Shown: piece after piece, positions 40,307 to 40,598 of the stretch
How the letters are laid out: every line of letters begins with the position of its first letter
How positions within the stretch are numbered: the stretch's first letter is position 1
NCBI RefSeq assembly: GCF_000517025.1
Contig: NZ_KI912097.1
Span: 150,975 to 191,572, forward strand
Direction: 5' to 3'
DNA from: Halonatronum saccharophilum DSM 13868
GTDB lineage: Bacteria > Bacillota > Halanaerobiia > Halobacteroidales > Halobacteroidaceae
Length of the DNA stretch: 40,598 nucleotides
The notes under the pieces: model-generated
The model's database searches: none
Seen by the model: only the letters and a program-made list of their open reading frames with translations
What the model was told of the DNA's origin: nothing
Position numbers and translations under genes: made by a program

Positions 40307-40598
40307 ATGTTTAAATTGATATTCATCTTCACTATAATTCCTTTAATAGAGTTGGCCCTATTAGTAAAAATGAGTAATAGCTTTGGCTTATCTTTTATAA
40401 TAACCTTAGTAACCATAACAGGTCTTTTAGGAGGAGCACTTACCAAACACCAAGGTAAAGAGACTATCAATAAAATTAATGATTCATTAGCTCAAAATCA
40501 ATTGCCAGCAGATAATTTAATGAATGGTTTATTGGTGTTAATTGGTGGTGTTTTACTGATTACACCAGGAGTCTTAACTGATATTGGAGGCTTTACCT
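40307..40598 (+). CDS. fxsA: FxsA-family membrane protein, N-terminal part cut by window edge
   Basis: The reading frame from the ATG at 40307 is open to the edge (97 residues). It starts MFKLIFIFTIIPLIELALLV and continues with LGGALTKHQGKETINKINDS, then LMNGLLVLIGGVLLITPGVL and TDIGG. These are the hallmarks of FxsA: a small cytoplasmic-membrane protein with three to four helices, originally named as a suppressor of F exclusion of phage T7 in E. coli. The cell role in Firmicutes is unknown. AGGAGG (40295-40300) lies 6 bases before the start, and a TATAAT -10 near 40178 is a weak promoter candidate. The C-terminal end is outside the window. Confidence 0.92.
   Translation, partial: MFKLIFIFTIIPLIELALLVKMSNSFGLSFIITLVTITGLLGGALTKHQGKETINKINDSLAQNQLPADNLMNGLLVLIGGVLLITPGVLTDIGGFT

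Noticed and set aside
40240-40470. Minus-strand reading frame at the right edge
   Set aside because: It is the shadow of the FxsA-family gene on the plus strand, which has a strong RBS and clear family motifs.

Overview
The window comes from an AT-rich bacterial chromosome with strong AGGAGG-type ribosome binding sites, occasional TTG/GTG starts, short gaps and many stem-loop terminators. The families present (DUF1385/YqhQ, UPF0182, VanW, PrcB-type lipoprotein, PucR/CdaR-type regulator, tandem M42 aminopeptidases) point to an anaerobic low-GC Firmicute. A member of the Halanaerobiales is my best guess, but that is inference from gene content and style, not from a marker gene. No rRNA, tRNA, CRISPR array or prophage was seen.

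Layout. 1-1805: 5' part of a cysteine desulfurase gene (minus), then a complete IS30-family element inserted in the space before the divergent gene. 1884-3836: three plus-strand genes (DUF1385 membrane protein, HAD nucleotidase-like protein, methyltransferase) ending in a perfect 46-bp bidirectional terminator. 3877-16160: a long minus-strand sulfur-related region. Its members are an exported rhodanese, a PucR-type regulator, a thiosulfate-transporter-like permease split into two genes around a TusA gene, an FAD/Fe-S oxidoreductase, an HdrB-like CCG protein, a TVP38/DedA-like membrane protein, and a YnjBCD-like ABC transporter with a CDP-alcohol phosphatidyltransferase inserted in it. The set recalls the uncharacterised E. 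coli ydjXYZ-ynjABCDEF neighbourhood and the TsuA/TsuB thiosulfate uptake pair. 16361-17666: a small membrane protein and an L-asparaginase. 17819-25635: a DNA-end-processing block: RecJ, a free-standing RecB-type nuclease with AddB-like Fe-S cysteines, a UvrD-type helicase and an AddB-like degenerate helicase, which together look like an AddAB split into three polypeptides. 26076-29147: three overlapping M42 aminopeptidase paralogues. 29225-31814: a MurE-family ligase with an altered specificity loop, divergent from a VanW protein. 31859-40598: envelope and regulatory genes: UPF0182, a vWA protein, a PrcB-type lipoprotein, a ribbon-helix-helix protein, a primary-like sigma factor, a cupin, two paralogous tail-anchored proteins of unknown function, and the start of an FxsA-family gene.

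Intergenic DNA carries a dispersed family built from 7-bp units (TAATGAG-like or TAGCTAG-like) arranged as inverted arms. At least four copies or fragments lie in the window, one of them inside the ABC operon. Terminators are often long perfect palindromes that include the stop codon of the gene they end.

The strongest candidates for undescribed biology are the sulfur region (3877-16160), especially its split TsuA-like permease and HdrB-like electron-transfer pair; the three-part AddAB-like complex; and the anti-read-through hairpin built into the IS30 element.
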